A stretch of DNA of 64,000 bases. Origin: Chitinophagaceae bacterium LGM1. Lineage in GTDB: Bacteria > Bacteroidota > Bacteroidia > Chitinophagales > Chitinophagaceae. A model generated the notes under the pieces. It did no database searches. It saw only the letters and a program-made list of their open reading frames with translations, and was not told where the DNA came from. Positions 56,464-64,000 of the stretch are shown here, piece by piece. Position numbers and translations under genes: made by a program. Location: the NCBI GenBank assembly GCA_018604165.1, contig CP075895.1, positions 1,077,501-1,141,500 of the forward strand, given 5' to 3'. The stretch's first letter is position 1; each line of letters opens with the position of its first letter.

Positions 56464-58359
56464 ATGGCAGAACAGAATCAATATACGGAAGATAGTATCC
56501 GCTCGCTCGACTGGCGCGAACATATACGCCTGCGCCCCGGTATGTACATCGGCAAGTTGGGCGATGGTAGTAGTGTGGACGATGGCATCTATGTATTGCT
56601 GAAAGAAGTAATAGACAACTGTATTGACGAGTACACGATGGGCTATGGCAAGCGGGTAGAGGTAACGATAGATAAAGGCACTGTTTCCGTGCGTGACTAC
56701 GGGCGTGGTATTCCTTTAGGTAAAGTGGTAGATGTGGTAAGTAAGATAAATACGGGTGCTAAGTACGATAGTAAAGCATTCCAAAAATCTGTAGGCTTGA
56801 ATGGTGTAGGTACAAAAGCCGTGAACGCGTTGAGTACCTACTTCAAAGTAACTGCCTTTCGTGATGGTAAGGTGAAAGTGGCAGAGTTTGAACGTGGTGT
56901 ACTAACTAAAGAGCACAAAGAAGCCGCCACCACAGAAGCCAACGGTACACTCGTCAACTTTATACCCGACGATTCTGTTTTTAAGCATTACCATTTCATA
57001 CACGACTATATCGAAAATCAGGTATGGAATTATTGTTTCCTCAATGCAGGATTGCAGATAAACCTGAACGGCAAAAACTATGTATCAAAAAATGGTCTGC
57101 TCGATTTGCTGCAACGCAAAACCAACCCCGAAAGCTGCCGTTATCCCATTATCCATCTGAAAGGAGAAGATATAGAAGTCGCACTGACACATACGGGCGA
57201 TTATGGTGAGGATATATATTCATTCGTCAACGGGCAGCATACAACACAAGGCGGTACGCATCAGGCAGCTTTTCGTGAGGCATTTGTAAAAGTCATCCGC
57301 GATTTTTATAAAAAAGATTACGACGCGGCAGATGTCCGTCAAAGTATTTGTGCCGCAGTATCGGTACGTGTACAAGAGCCGGTATTCGAAAGCCAGACGA
57401 AAACCAAACTCGGTTCGCTCACCGTATCAGAAGGCGGGCAGAGCATGAAGGCTTTTGTGTTAGAGTTTCTTGCCAAAGAGTTGGATAACTTCCTGCATAA
57501 AAACCCCACTACTGCCGATGCGTTGAAGAAACGCATAGAGCAAAGCGAGCGCGAACGTAAAGAGTTATCGGGCATACGCAAGCTGGCAAACGAACGTGCG
57601 AAGAAAGCCAACCTGCACAATAAAAAACTCCGCGATTGCCGCATCCACCTCAACGATGATGTACCAAATAAAGGCAAAGAAGAGTTTCAGCAAAAGCAAC
57701 TGGAAAGTACCATCTTCATTACCGAGGGCGATAGTGCCAGTGGCAGCATCACCAAGAGCCGTAGTGTAGAGTCGCAAGCAGTATTCAGCTTGCGTGGTAA
57801 ACCGCTCAACTGTTACGGGCTTACTAAAAAAGTGGTGTACGAAAATGAAGAATTCAACCTGCTGCAGCACGCACTGAATATTGAAGAAGGTATGGACGGG
57901 CTGCGCTACAACAATATAGTAATAGCAACAGATGCCGATGTGGATGGTATGCATATCCGCCTGCTCATTATGACATTCTTCTTGCAATTCTTCCCCGACC
58001 TTGTAAAGAACGGACACGTATATATTTTAGAAACACCCCTCTTCCGTGTACGCAACAAGCAAAAAACTATCTATTGCTATACCGATGAAGAACGCCGCAA
58101 AGCTATTGCAGAGCTTGGTAACAAGCCCGAGATTACACGCTTCAAAGGCTTGGGTGAAATAAGCCCCGAAGAGTTTGCTCAGTTTATAGGTGAAGATATG
58201 CGCAAAGAACCTGTTTTGCTGGGGCAGGAAGCTCAGATACAGAAGCTGTTGGAATACTACATGGGCAAAAACACTCCGCAACGCCAACTGGATATTATTG
58301 CAGGCTTGCGTGTAGAAAAAGATTTGGCAGAAGAAGTAGGGGCTGTTGTGGAAGAATAA
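56464..58359 (+). CDS. parE: DNA topoisomerase IV subunit B (ParE-type)
   Basis: A 631-residue type IIA topoisomerase ATPase subunit. The GHKL ATPase has [10 protein letters not shown] (Asn52), [10 protein letters not shown] and the ATP-lid [15 protein letters not shown]. The Toprim part has [10 protein letters not shown] and [10 protein letters not shown]. Sequence details such as [13 protein letters not shown] and the length fit the ParE-like protein of Bacteroidota rather than GyrB. The ATG at 56464 is chosen by a -7 promoter box six bases before it; the frame extends 30 codons upstream. The usual partner parC does not follow here. Confidence 0.9.
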   Translation: MAEQNQYTEDSIRSLDWREHIRLRPGMYIGKLGDGSSVDDGIYVLLKEVIDNCIDEYTMGYGKRVEVTIDKGTVSVRDYGRGIPLGKVVDVVSKINTGAKYDSKAFQKSVGLNGVGTKAVNALSTYFKVTAFRDGKVKVAEFERGVLTKEHKEAATTEANGTLVNFIPDDSVFKHYHFIHDYIENQVWNYCFLNAGLQINLNGKNYVSKNGLLDLLQRKTNPESCRYPIIHLKGEDIEVALTHTGDYGEDIYSFVNGQHTTQGGTHQAAFREAFVKVIRDFYKKDYDAADVRQSICAAVSVRVQEPVFESQTKTKLGSLTVSEGGQSMKAFVLEFLAKELDNFLHKNPTTADALKKRIEQSERERKELSGIRKLANERAKKANLHNKKLRDCRIHLNDDVPNKGKEEFQQKQLESTIFITEGDSASGSITKSRSVESQAVFSLRGKPLNCYGLTKKVVYENEEFNLLQHALNIEEGMDGLRYNNIVIATDADVDGMHIRLLIMTFFLQFFPDLVKNGHVYILETPLFRVRNKQKTIYCYTDEERRKAIAELGNKPEITRFKGLGEISPEEFAQFIGEDMRKEPVLLGQEAQIQKLLEYYMGKNTPQRQLDIIAGLRVEKDLAEEVGAVVEE

Positions 58360-58387
58360 ACACTCCTCGCCCTATGGAGAGGCAGCT

Positions 58388-58395
58388 TATATTTG
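58388..58395 (+). promoter_or_regulatory. -7 element four bases before the YjbR-like gene
   Basis: TATATTTG (exact TAnnTTTG) is followed by CACC and then the ATG, as in the parE promoter (TATATTTGCACCGT). A -33 TTG at the standard distance is not visible. The transcript would be leaderless or nearly so. Confidence 0.5.
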
Positions 58396-58399
58396 CACC

Positions 58400-58726
58400 A
58401 TGAACATAGAGCAACTTCGCGATTATGCCATCAGCCTGCCAGACACTACGGACGGCTTCCCTTTTGGTGAAACCGTATTGGTTTTTAAAGCCGGCGGCAA
58501 AATGTTTCTGCTTGTACCGCTTGATACCGAAACACTGCAATTCAACGTAAAATGCGACCCCGAGCGCGCCATACAGCTACGCGAAGAATATCCCTGCATA
58601 CTGCCCGGCTACCACATGAGCAAAACACACTGGAACACAATCATAGTTGACGGCACACTCACCAACAAACAACTGAAAGAAATGGTACTGGATAGCTATA
58701 ATTTGATAATGAAGAAAAAGAAGTGA
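58400..58726 (+). CDS. MmcQ/YjbR family protein
   Basis: A 108-residue cytoplasmic protein of the MmcQ/YjbR family (CyaY-like fold). The pattern is LRDYAISLPDTTDGFPFGETVLVFKAGGKMFLL (outline), LQFNVKCDPERAIQLREEYPCILPGYHMSKTHWNTIIV (outline). A DNA-binding role was proposed for some members; none is proven. It follows parE by 40 bases but has its own promoter box. It converges on the next gene with no space between stop codons. Confidence 0.87.
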   Translation: MNIEQLRDYAISLPDTTDGFPFGETVLVFKAGGKMFLLVPLDTETLQFNVKCDPERAIQLREEYPCILPGYHMSKTHWNTIIVDGTLTNKQLKEMVLDSYNLIMKKKK

Positions 58727-59452
58727 TTATTTTATGCGTATAATTTTATCTTCTCTGATAAGGTAGATATATATCCTGTTAAATTCAGATTTTACATTCA
58801 GATATTCATCGGTGTCAAATCCAAATGTAGATGATTCGTTTCCGAAGTTCGCAGTTAATACAAGCCAATTTTCATCAAACTTTTCATGATATTTTTTTAG
58901 TAATACTTCTTTCTTTTCAATACAGTTTATTACTAAAGCTTTGTCTACTTTTTCTACCAAAAATGCACCAAAAGGCTGCCAGTTAGAAAATGATAAATCA
59001 CTATCAATACTTATACTATCAATGTATCCAGTAACATTGATTTTTTTTCTACGAGTAGAAATTCTAAATTCATAATTTTTATTGTTATTATATATCTTTT
59101 CGATAAACTCGAATATTTCTGTTGACAGAATCTTTGTTTCAGACTTTCTTATCACTATTGGTATATTATTGAAATTTATTAATACCCTCAAGTTTACTGA
59201 GTATTTATCTAAGAATATTTTTTCCGCGTCACTAACAATCAAATTTTGAATTTCTTCTCTTTTTTTCAATTCTGGATTGACAACATTAGTTAGTTCAACT
59301 GATATTTTTTGATTTATAGTTTCAATAATAAAGTCAGGAGTTTCGTTGTCTATCACATCAATAATAGGTAGACCTAATTCAATATTCGAAACAAATCTTG
59401 TAGTAATTATACGTTCAGTATCTTTCTTTTTTCTTTTTTGTAGCATTTGCAT
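58727..59452 (-). CDS. AT-rich orphan, possible PD-(D/E)XK-type nuclease
   Basis: A 241-residue protein with a much higher A/T content and more Lys, Asn and Ile than its neighbours. Residues about 25-60 (DNETPDFIIETINQKISVELTNVV in outline) contain a DF...EL-T pattern that resembles the core of some PD-(D/E)XK nucleases, though the conserved Lys is missing (Thr stands there). The remainder has alternating strands and helices. I do not recognise a family. Composition suggests recent acquisition. Confidence 0.55.
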   Translation of the reverse strand: MQMLQKRKKKDTERIITTRFVSNIELGLPIIDVIDNETPDFIIETINQKISVELTNVVNPELKKREEIQNLIVSDAEKIFLDKYSVNLRVLINFNNIPIVIRKSETKILSTEIFEFIEKIYNNNKNYEFRISTRRKKINVTGYIDSISIDSDLSFSNWQPFGAFLVEKVDKALVINCIEKKEVLLKKYHEKFDENWLVLTANFGNESSTFGFDTDEYLNVKSEFNRIYIYLIREDKIIRIK

Positions 59453-59642
59453 TGTTTAGGATAAAATTACTGGATAGCATCTTACAATATAAAGAGTAGA
59501 GGTATTAACAACAAAAATCTAACTCCATGCTTCAGCATTATGCAAAATAATAAAAGTCATTATACAGTTTGCTTTAGGGTAAGTAAGACATTCGCTTTCA
59601 AACAAACCAAAACTTATAGCACTACATATCTCGATATGTATT

Positions 59643-59650
59643 TACCTTTG
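59643..59650 (+). promoter_or_regulatory. -7 promoter element before the 59690 gene
   Basis: TACCTTTG matches TAnnTTTG and is followed by CAG. It is 39 bases before the ATG at 59690 and lies within an open frame that begins earlier, which supports the later start. No -33 TTTG is seen at the usual distance. Confidence 0.45.
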
Positions 59651-59689
59651 CAGCATCACCCCGTTACAAGTTTTTTAAAACGCCAGTTT

Positions 59690-60025
59690 ATGAAGCATTT
59701 AATTGTAGCGGCTATGTTATGGCCGTTTTGCTGCACAGCACAAAAAGCCACGCAGTTCTCCCACTGTTTTGGTAAAGACAATACCACAGCTATTGAAAAG
59801 AAGATGGATAAGCTGTTGACTAAAATCAGCAAAGAAAGCGGCTGCGCTAAAGACAAAATAACCTATAAAGTTACAGACAGCTATACAAAATTTTACAGCC
59901 AGCCCTGCAGGCACTTACCCCGCAAGATAGTGGTAGACGCCTGTGGCAAACAAACGAGCTATACACACAACGGTATATCGGGCGATGCAGGGCAGTGGCT
60001 CATCGGTAGTTGGAAGAAAGACTGA
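59690..60025 (+). CDS. Small exported protein, unknown
   Basis: A 111-residue exported protein. The signal peptide (MKHLIVAAMLWPFCCTAQ) is followed by a mature part with four cysteines in SHCFG, SGCAKDK, QPCRH and DACGK, probably two disulfides. No family is recognised. The ATG at 59690 starts the signal peptide and lies 39 bases after a -7 promoter box; the longer frame is not used. Confidence 0.68.
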   Translation: MKHLIVAAMLWPFCCTAQKATQFSHCFGKDNTTAIEKKMDKLLTKISKESGCAKDKITYKVTDSYTKFYSQPCRHLPRKIVVDACGKQTSYTHNGISGDAGQWLIGSWKKD

Positions 60026-60050
60026 GATAAAAATGGTGCTGCCGTAATTA

Positions 60051-60542
60051 TTAAGGAAGTAGTTTTTGTACTGCATCTATATACATATGCCCGCGTAGCT
60101 CGGCAAAGTAATCTGCAAACAGCATCAGTGCTGCTTGTATAAACATGCCACAACCTATCCCTTTTATAAAAGGGTTGCTGCTTACATAAAACATTAGCAA
60201 CACACCAACTGCTATAAATACAAAATAGGTATATCGGTACACCACAAAGTTCTGCATCACTTTGTCCATACGTGGCAGTTCTTCGCTATACAGCTTTTGC
60301 GGTTCAGTTTGTATCAGTTGCTCTACACGCACTATGTCTTTAGGGCTGCGCATATATACAGTACTGCCCACAGTTATTTGTATCAGCCCTATTAGCAGCA
60401 GCGGGTATGCCATACCGTTGGTTAGCGGCCGCTTTACAGCCAACCAAAAATACAGCGCCAACCCTATAGCTATAATGCCCATTGCCGCAAATACAATACT
60501 CTCTGCCCGCTCTGCATTAAAATAATTACGTACAAACTCCAT
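60051..60542 (-). CDS. Small membrane protein with four helices
   Basis: A 163-residue inner-membrane protein. Hydrophobic helices are visible near 17-33, 43-60, 102-120 and 130-148. The family is not recognised. It begins with MEFVRNYFNAERAESIVF, an amphipathic start. It is convergent with the preceding gene (25 bases between stops) and its leader runs into the tandem repeat. Confidence 0.66.
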   Translation of the reverse strand: MEFVRNYFNAERAESIVFAAMGIIAIGLALYFWLAVKRPLTNGMAYPLLLIGLIQITVGSTVYMRSPKDIVRVEQLIQTEPQKLYSEELPRMDKVMQNFVVYRYTYFVFIAVGVLLMFYVSSNPFIKGIGCGMFIQAALMLFADYFAELRGHMYIDAVQKLLP

Positions 60543-60575
60543 ACTGCAAAATTTATCACATCAAGATAAACAAAT

Positions 60576-60695
60576 TTCCCCTCTTGAAAGGCGCAAGGGG
60601 TGTGTTAACTCGCGCTGAGTAAAACATACCACGAAAAGAATTCCCCGCTTGAGAGGGGCAAGGGGTGTGTTTACTCGCGTTGAGCAAAACATACC
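60576..60695. repeat. Two tandem 55-base repeat units
   Basis: Unit one (60576-60630) and unit two (60641-60695) are about 90% alike, with GCAAGGGGTGTGTT near their middles and AAAACATACC at their ends, separated by a 10-base spacer; the period is 65. Each unit starts with TTCCCC, and inside the unit CCCCTCTTGA/AAGGGG-type segments can pair. A further partial unit (TCCCCTCTTCAAAAGGAGAG) lies near 60709-60728. The 298 bases between the flanking genes contain nothing else. Confidence 0.75.
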
Positions 60696-60800
60696 GTAGT
60701 AGAGCATATCCCCTCTTCAAAAGGAGAGTTCCTGAATAAACATCTTATTAACCCGACAAATCAGCCTAATCTGTCAAGTCGTATTCTGATGTTTTATTTG

Positions 60801-60808
60801 TATATTTG
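60801..60808 (+). promoter_or_regulatory. -7 promoter element before the terminase-like gene
   Basis: TATATTTG matches TAnnTTTG exactly and lies 32 bases before the start codon at 60841. A TTTG at 60797-60800 overlaps the box and is not a -33. Confidence 0.45.
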
Positions 60809-60840
60809 CTATAGTAAATTAACCGTCAAAACCCTTCAGC

Positions 60841-61797
60841 ATGACATCCGAAAATCACGCCTATTGGGCAGAGCTAAAACCCGCCCACAAAACATTCATC
60901 ACCCAATATCTGCACACTAAAAACAGAAGGCAGGCATATAAAGCAGCCTACCCCCATGTTGCCGATGGCAATAGCCTGCGCTCTGCTGCCAACAGGCTCT
61001 ATAAGCAGCTAAGCCCTTACATAGATAAATTGGAACAGCGCACCACTGAAATGGTATTGGAAGAACTGATGCTGGATGCCAAACAACGCATCAAAACAGA
61101 AATATGCAGCCTACAAAACAGACGTGAGAAACTGGCAGAAATGATAACGGGGCAAATGCTGGTGAAGCGCCACATCCGCCTGCGCGACCGCATTGTAGAA
61201 GTGTACGAGGATGTAAGCCCTGCCGTATTGGTACGCGCCATAGACCTCGATAGCCGCCTGGCTGCCAACAAATACAAAGAAAGAGTAGACACCCCCAAGC
61301 CTGCCATACCTGCCTACGTGCCACCACCACCGCCCAAAGAACCGGAACCGACACTTGAAGAACTACTGAAGAAATACCCCTACGACGACCCTTATTGGCG
61401 TGGCAAATGCATACGTGTATCGGCGCAAGATGTGAAACGCCTCGGCTTCGATACGCTGGATGACGGCGCACCTTATCTTAATAACAACCTGACGGATGAG
61501 TATCATAAACTACGCATACAGCGAGAAATGGATTACCTCAAAGAACACCAACCCGCAGTGTATCAAGACATTATCAACAACCCCATCAAAATAAAGTATG
61601 CAGACGAGCCTGAAGAAGAGCAACCACAAACACCACCCGAACCAACTGTTGACGAACTTTGGAAACAATACCTGGCTGCCGATAGCAACACACGCCGCTT
61701 GCACCCTGCAGACAGGGATGCCAAAGAACAGTGGTTCAGAGTCATACCCCGCAAACAACAATTAAGGCTGATAGAACTATATAGTAAAACAGGTTAA
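60841..61797 (+). CDS. Stand-alone terminase-small-subunit-like protein
   Basis: A 318-residue protein. Residues about 12-75 (FITQYLHTKNRRQAYKAAYP, ANRLYKQLSPYIDKLEQR) have the look of the DNA-binding Terminase_2 domain of phage small subunits, which recognise packaging sites. The central part is helical, followed by a Pro-rich linker (VPPPPPKEPEPTLEELLKKYP) and two acidic/basic repeats (EEQPQTPPEPTVDELWKQYL). No other phage gene is in view, so it may be a domesticated relative. Its own -7 promoter box lies 32 bases upstream. Confidence 0.65.
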   Translation: MTSENHAYWAELKPAHKTFITQYLHTKNRRQAYKAAYPHVADGNSLRSAANRLYKQLSPYIDKLEQRTTEMVLEELMLDAKQRIKTEICSLQNRREKLAEMITGQMLVKRHIRLRDRIVEVYEDVSPAVLVRAIDLDSRLAANKYKERVDTPKPAIPAYVPPPPPKEPEPTLEELLKKYPYDDPYWRGKCIRVSAQDVKRLGFDTLDDGAPYLNNNLTDEYHKLRIQREMDYLKEHQPAVYQDIINNPIKIKYADEPEEEQPQTPPEPTVDELWKQYLAADSNTRRLHPADRDAKEQWFRVIPRKQQLRLIELYSKTG

Positions 61798-61894
61798 TGA
61801 AACTTGAAATTCTAATTGCTAATATCTAAATCCTAATAAATGATTAAATAATCGTAGGAAGTCTATTAAACCCACGAATCCATGTTCATTACCT

Positions 61895-61902
61895 TAACTT
61901 TG
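61895..61902 (+). promoter_or_regulatory. -7 promoter element before ndh
   Basis: TAACTTTG matches TAnnTTTG and is followed by CA. It lies 19 bases before the start codon. No clear -33 TTTG is visible. Confidence 0.45.
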
Positions 61903-61921
61903 CATTCCAAAACATACTACG

Positions 61922-63238
61922 ATGGCAACATCCTCAATTCGCCAATCGGACAATGCCCCAAGGCTCGTAATACTTGGTGCCGGCTTTGCAGGCTTACAAC
62001 TTGCTAAGAAATTAAGAAAATCTGCTTACCACATTACATTGATTGACCAGTACAATTATCATCAGTTTCAGCCACTGTTTTATCAGGTAGCTACTGCGCG
62101 CCTCGAGCCCAGTTCTATATCTTTTCCGCTACGCAAAATATTTCAGCGTAGCAATAATGTGCATGTACGCAATACCAAGGTAAAAGAGGTAGATACAAAA
62201 GCACAAACAGTAATAACAGAAAATGGTACTTTCAATTACGATGTTTTGGTAATAGCTACAGGTTGCACTACCAACTTCTTCGGCAACAAAAATCTGGAGC
62301 AGTATGCATTCCCGATGAAGTCTACTACAGAGGCTATTACGTTGCGCAATCGCATATTGCTAAATTTTGAAGATGCCCTCAATGCATCACCAGAAGAACT
62401 GGAAGAGATAATGAATATTGTAGTAGTAGGTGGTGGCCCTACGGGTGTAGAGTTATCAGGCTCTTTGGCAGAGTTGAAGAAGAACATCTTACCGCGCGAT
62501 TATCCGGATATGGATTTCAGTAAACTGAACGTATATCTGTTAGAGGGCAGCCCCAACACACTTTCTGCTATGAGTCCCGTATCACAACGTACATCGCAGC
62601 TGTACCTTGAAAAAATGGGCGTGCAGGTTTGGACAAATGCTGTGGTACAAGATTACAATGGTCACACCGCTACGCTGAAAGACGGCAGGCAGATACAAAC
62701 TCGCAATCTGATATGGGCGGCAGGTATTACGGGCAATGTACCTGCAGGCATAGCAAAAGATGTATTGGTACGTGGCAATCGCATAAGGGTAGATGAATAC
62801 AGCAAAGTTGCAGATACAGAAAACGTATATGCCATCGGTGATATTGCTTATATGGAAACCAAAGACTGGCCAAACGGGCATCCGCAAATGGCAAACGTTG
62901 CTGGCAAGCAGGCTACGCATCTGGCAACAAATTTGAAGGCTTTACAAAACGGCAACAAACAGCAACATTTTAAGTACAAGTTGCCGGGTTCAATGGCTAC
63001 CGTTGGCAAACGAAAGGCAGTGGTTGATTTGCCATTCATCAGTTTTCAGGGTGTCTTGGCTTGGTTTGTCTGGATGTTCCTGCACCTGATGCTGATACTG
63101 AATGCGAAGAACAAGCTGATAATCTTCATCAACTGGGCTATCAGTTACTTCACCAACGATACTACACTACGCCTGATACTGATGCCAACCCGAAAGCAAG
63201 TAGAGATGGCAAAGGAGCATCATACAATGGATAGTTAG
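61922..63238 (+). CDS. ndh: Type II NADH dehydrogenase (NDH-2)
   Basis: A 438-residue flavoprotein that passes electrons from NADH to quinone without pumping protons. The FAD motif is GAGFAG (19-24), the NADH motif is VVVGGGPTGVEL, and YQVATARLEPSSIS and VYAIGDIAY are family features. A hydrophobic C-terminal region (FVWMFLHLMLILNAKNKLIIFINW in outline) fits the membrane anchor. The start is 19 bases after a -7 box. It is convergent with a small membrane protein. Confidence 0.92.
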   Translation: MATSSIRQSDNAPRLVILGAGFAGLQLAKKLRKSAYHITLIDQYNYHQFQPLFYQVATARLEPSSISFPLRKIFQRSNNVHVRNTKVKEVDTKAQTVITENGTFNYDVLVIATGCTTNFFGNKNLEQYAFPMKSTTEAITLRNRILLNFEDALNASPEELEEIMNIVVVGGGPTGVELSGSLAELKKNILPRDYPDMDFSKLNVYLLEGSPNTLSAMSPVSQRTSQLYLEKMGVQVWTNAVVQDYNGHTATLKDGRQIQTRNLIWAAGITGNVPAGIAKDVLVRGNRIRVDEYSKVADTENVYAIGDIAYMETKDWPNGHPQMANVAGKQATHLATNLKALQNGNKQQHFKYKLPGSMATVGKRKAVVDLPFISFQGVLAWFVWMFLHLMLILNAKNKLIIFINWAISYFTNDTTLRLILMPTRKQVEMAKEHHTMDS

Positions 63239-63242
63239 TTCT

Positions 63243-63566
63243 TTATTTGTTGGCTACTCCCTGTTTGTTTGCATATAGGCTGATGCCGAATAACAGGGCG
63301 CAAAGAAACAACGGGCCTGCTATAGCAATAGCCCAGTCGGTGCGTGTACTGATGAACGCTATATAGGCTATACCCAGCAAGGCATACAGCAATATGCCCA
63401 TACGGTCGCTACGCCACGATAGGGCTAATGATACCAGTAGTATGGCAGTGGGTATAAACTGCTTTACTGCCATTGGCGGATTGAATGCAAAGAGTGTGAT
63501 GTAGATGGCTAAGACAGATGCCAGTATGCGTGGAGCATAATAAGCGAGCTTTTGTATTGTAGTCAT
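63243..63566 (-). CDS. Small membrane protein with four helices
   Basis: A 107-residue membrane protein. Helices can be drawn at about 12-28, 35-50, 58-70 and 78-97 (LASVLAIYITLFAF, AILLVSLALSW, LLYALLGIAYIAFIS, AIAIAGPLFLCALLFGI). Related small proteins of unknown role are found in many bacteria. It ends four bases from the ndh stop codon, convergently. Confidence 0.7.
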   Translation of the reverse strand: MTTIQKLAYYAPRILASVLAIYITLFAFNPPMAVKQFIPTAILLVSLALSWRSDRMGILLYALLGIAYIAFISTRTDWAIAIAGPLFLCALLFGISLYANKQGVANK

Positions 63567-63626
63567 AATGCTACTTTAGTCTGTAGCGAATGTACAAAAA
63601 CAGTGTTAGCAGGTGTTGTTAAAATA

Positions 63627-64000
63627 TCATGCTATACCTATCTGCCTTACCAAAGCGCGTTTGGCAACGGGCAGCAACGTTTCATCAAGCGGTAGTGGCA
63701 GTGGATACTCTATACTGAATACAGCAGGGTTGGGCAGGGTACGGATGGTTTTTATAATGTCACGTTTGATGCTCTCGTATGTATTGACAATGCTATTCTG
63801 CCATGTATCTACATAATGCAGGCGTATGCCACGATAACGGTCGCTCTTATGCTCAAACAGGGTGATGGTGTAATTGTAAGCACGGGTTTCGCTGTAGTTG
63901 CCATAGCGCATCAGTACATACCCCTCGTTTTTGTATAGGGGCATAATGCCAACGGGTTCTATACGTAGTTGCTTTTCAATATGCTCGTATAGCTCAGCGC
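63627..64000 (-). CDS. Hypothetical protein, 5' end outside the window
   Basis: The frame is open to the right window edge, so the gene starts beyond it. At least 18 codons (AELYEHIEKQLRIEPVGI) precede the first ATG seen inside the window at 63944. The visible part is beta-rich with basic residues (GYVLMRYGNYSETRAYNYT, RIGLHYVDTWQ-like) and has no recognised family. There is no signal peptide in the visible part. Confidence 0.65.
   Translation of the reverse strand, partial: AELYEHIEKQLRIEPVGIMPLYKNEGYVLMRYGNYSETRAYNYTITLFEHKSDRYRGIRLHYVDTWQNSIVNTYESIKRDIIKTIRTLPNPAVFSIEYPLPLPLDETLLPVAKRALVRQIGIA

Noticed and set aside
60576-60728. Possible CRISPR array
   Set aside because: Only two and a half units with a 10-base spacer and no cas gene; this is an intergenic repeat.
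60841-61797. Prophage
   Set aside because: Only one terminase-like gene is present; neighbouring genes are ordinary chromosomal genes.

Overview
The window is a stretch of chromosome from a Bacteroidota bacterium, most likely of the order Chitinophagales. The evidence is direct: many secreted proteins end in type A sorting domains of the type IX secretion system (T9SS), several families are typical of this phylum (DUF2911, DUF2851, DUF5362-like, the archaeal-type ProS), and the promoters carry the Bacteroidota -7 element TAnnTTTG rather than a sigma70 -10 box. I found no tRNA, CRISPR array, integrase or transposase.

Layout. Positions 1-1202 hold the 3' part of a 23S rRNA gene, a spacer rich in short repeats, a 5S rRNA gene and a strong terminator. 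Positions 1266-16900 hold mostly housekeeping genes: a DinB-like protein, the Fe-S carrier ATPase Mrp, a minus-strand operon (secreted PIG-L deacetylase, an unlisted 34-residue membrane peptide, a sodium/solute symporter, a 108-residue protein), two tandem DUF2911-TPR paralogues, a thiamine-binding protein, pyrF, DUF2851, OsmC, an outer-membrane-like protein, lipA and tspO. Positions 17000-24700 hold T9SS cargo (a beta-helix-like protein and an M28 peptidase), a histidine kinase, a LOG-family protein, a lipoprotein, a DUF985 cupin and a conserved hypothetical protein. Positions 24850-27511 hold the most distinctive locus: a tiny PID-CTERM substrate and its putative exosortase, convergent with an ABC transporter. 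Positions 27606-33862 hold an acyl-CoA synthetase, a repeat-flanked lipoprotein gene, and the selenium genes selD and selU (tRNA 2-selenouridine). Positions 34092-49565 are rich in surface and secreted proteins, with proS, katG and a LytS/LytT-like two-component pair between them. Positions 49694-53144 hold isocitrate dehydrogenase, a DUF6671-like protein and Sua5/TsaC, followed by two terminators. Positions 53333-64000 hold a second unlisted single-pass membrane peptide (35 residues), a membrane TPR/LuxR-type regulator, parE, a YjbR-like gene, an AT-rich orphan that may be a nuclease, a tandem intergenic repeat, a terminase-small-subunit-like orphan, a type II NADH dehydrogenase and a gene cut off by the window edge.

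How it fits together. The best candidates for something little described are (1) the PID-CTERM/exosortase pair, in which the substrate is almost nothing but signal peptide plus sorting tag; (2) the PIG-L / micro-membrane-peptide / symporter operon, with coupled start and stop codons; (3) the small membrane gene at 53333-53440 with its own terminator; (4) the stand-alone terminase-like protein; and (5) very short leaders, with the -7 box only 4 to 6 bases before the start codon of parE and of the YjbR gene.

All family names come from reading motifs by eye. No database search was run.
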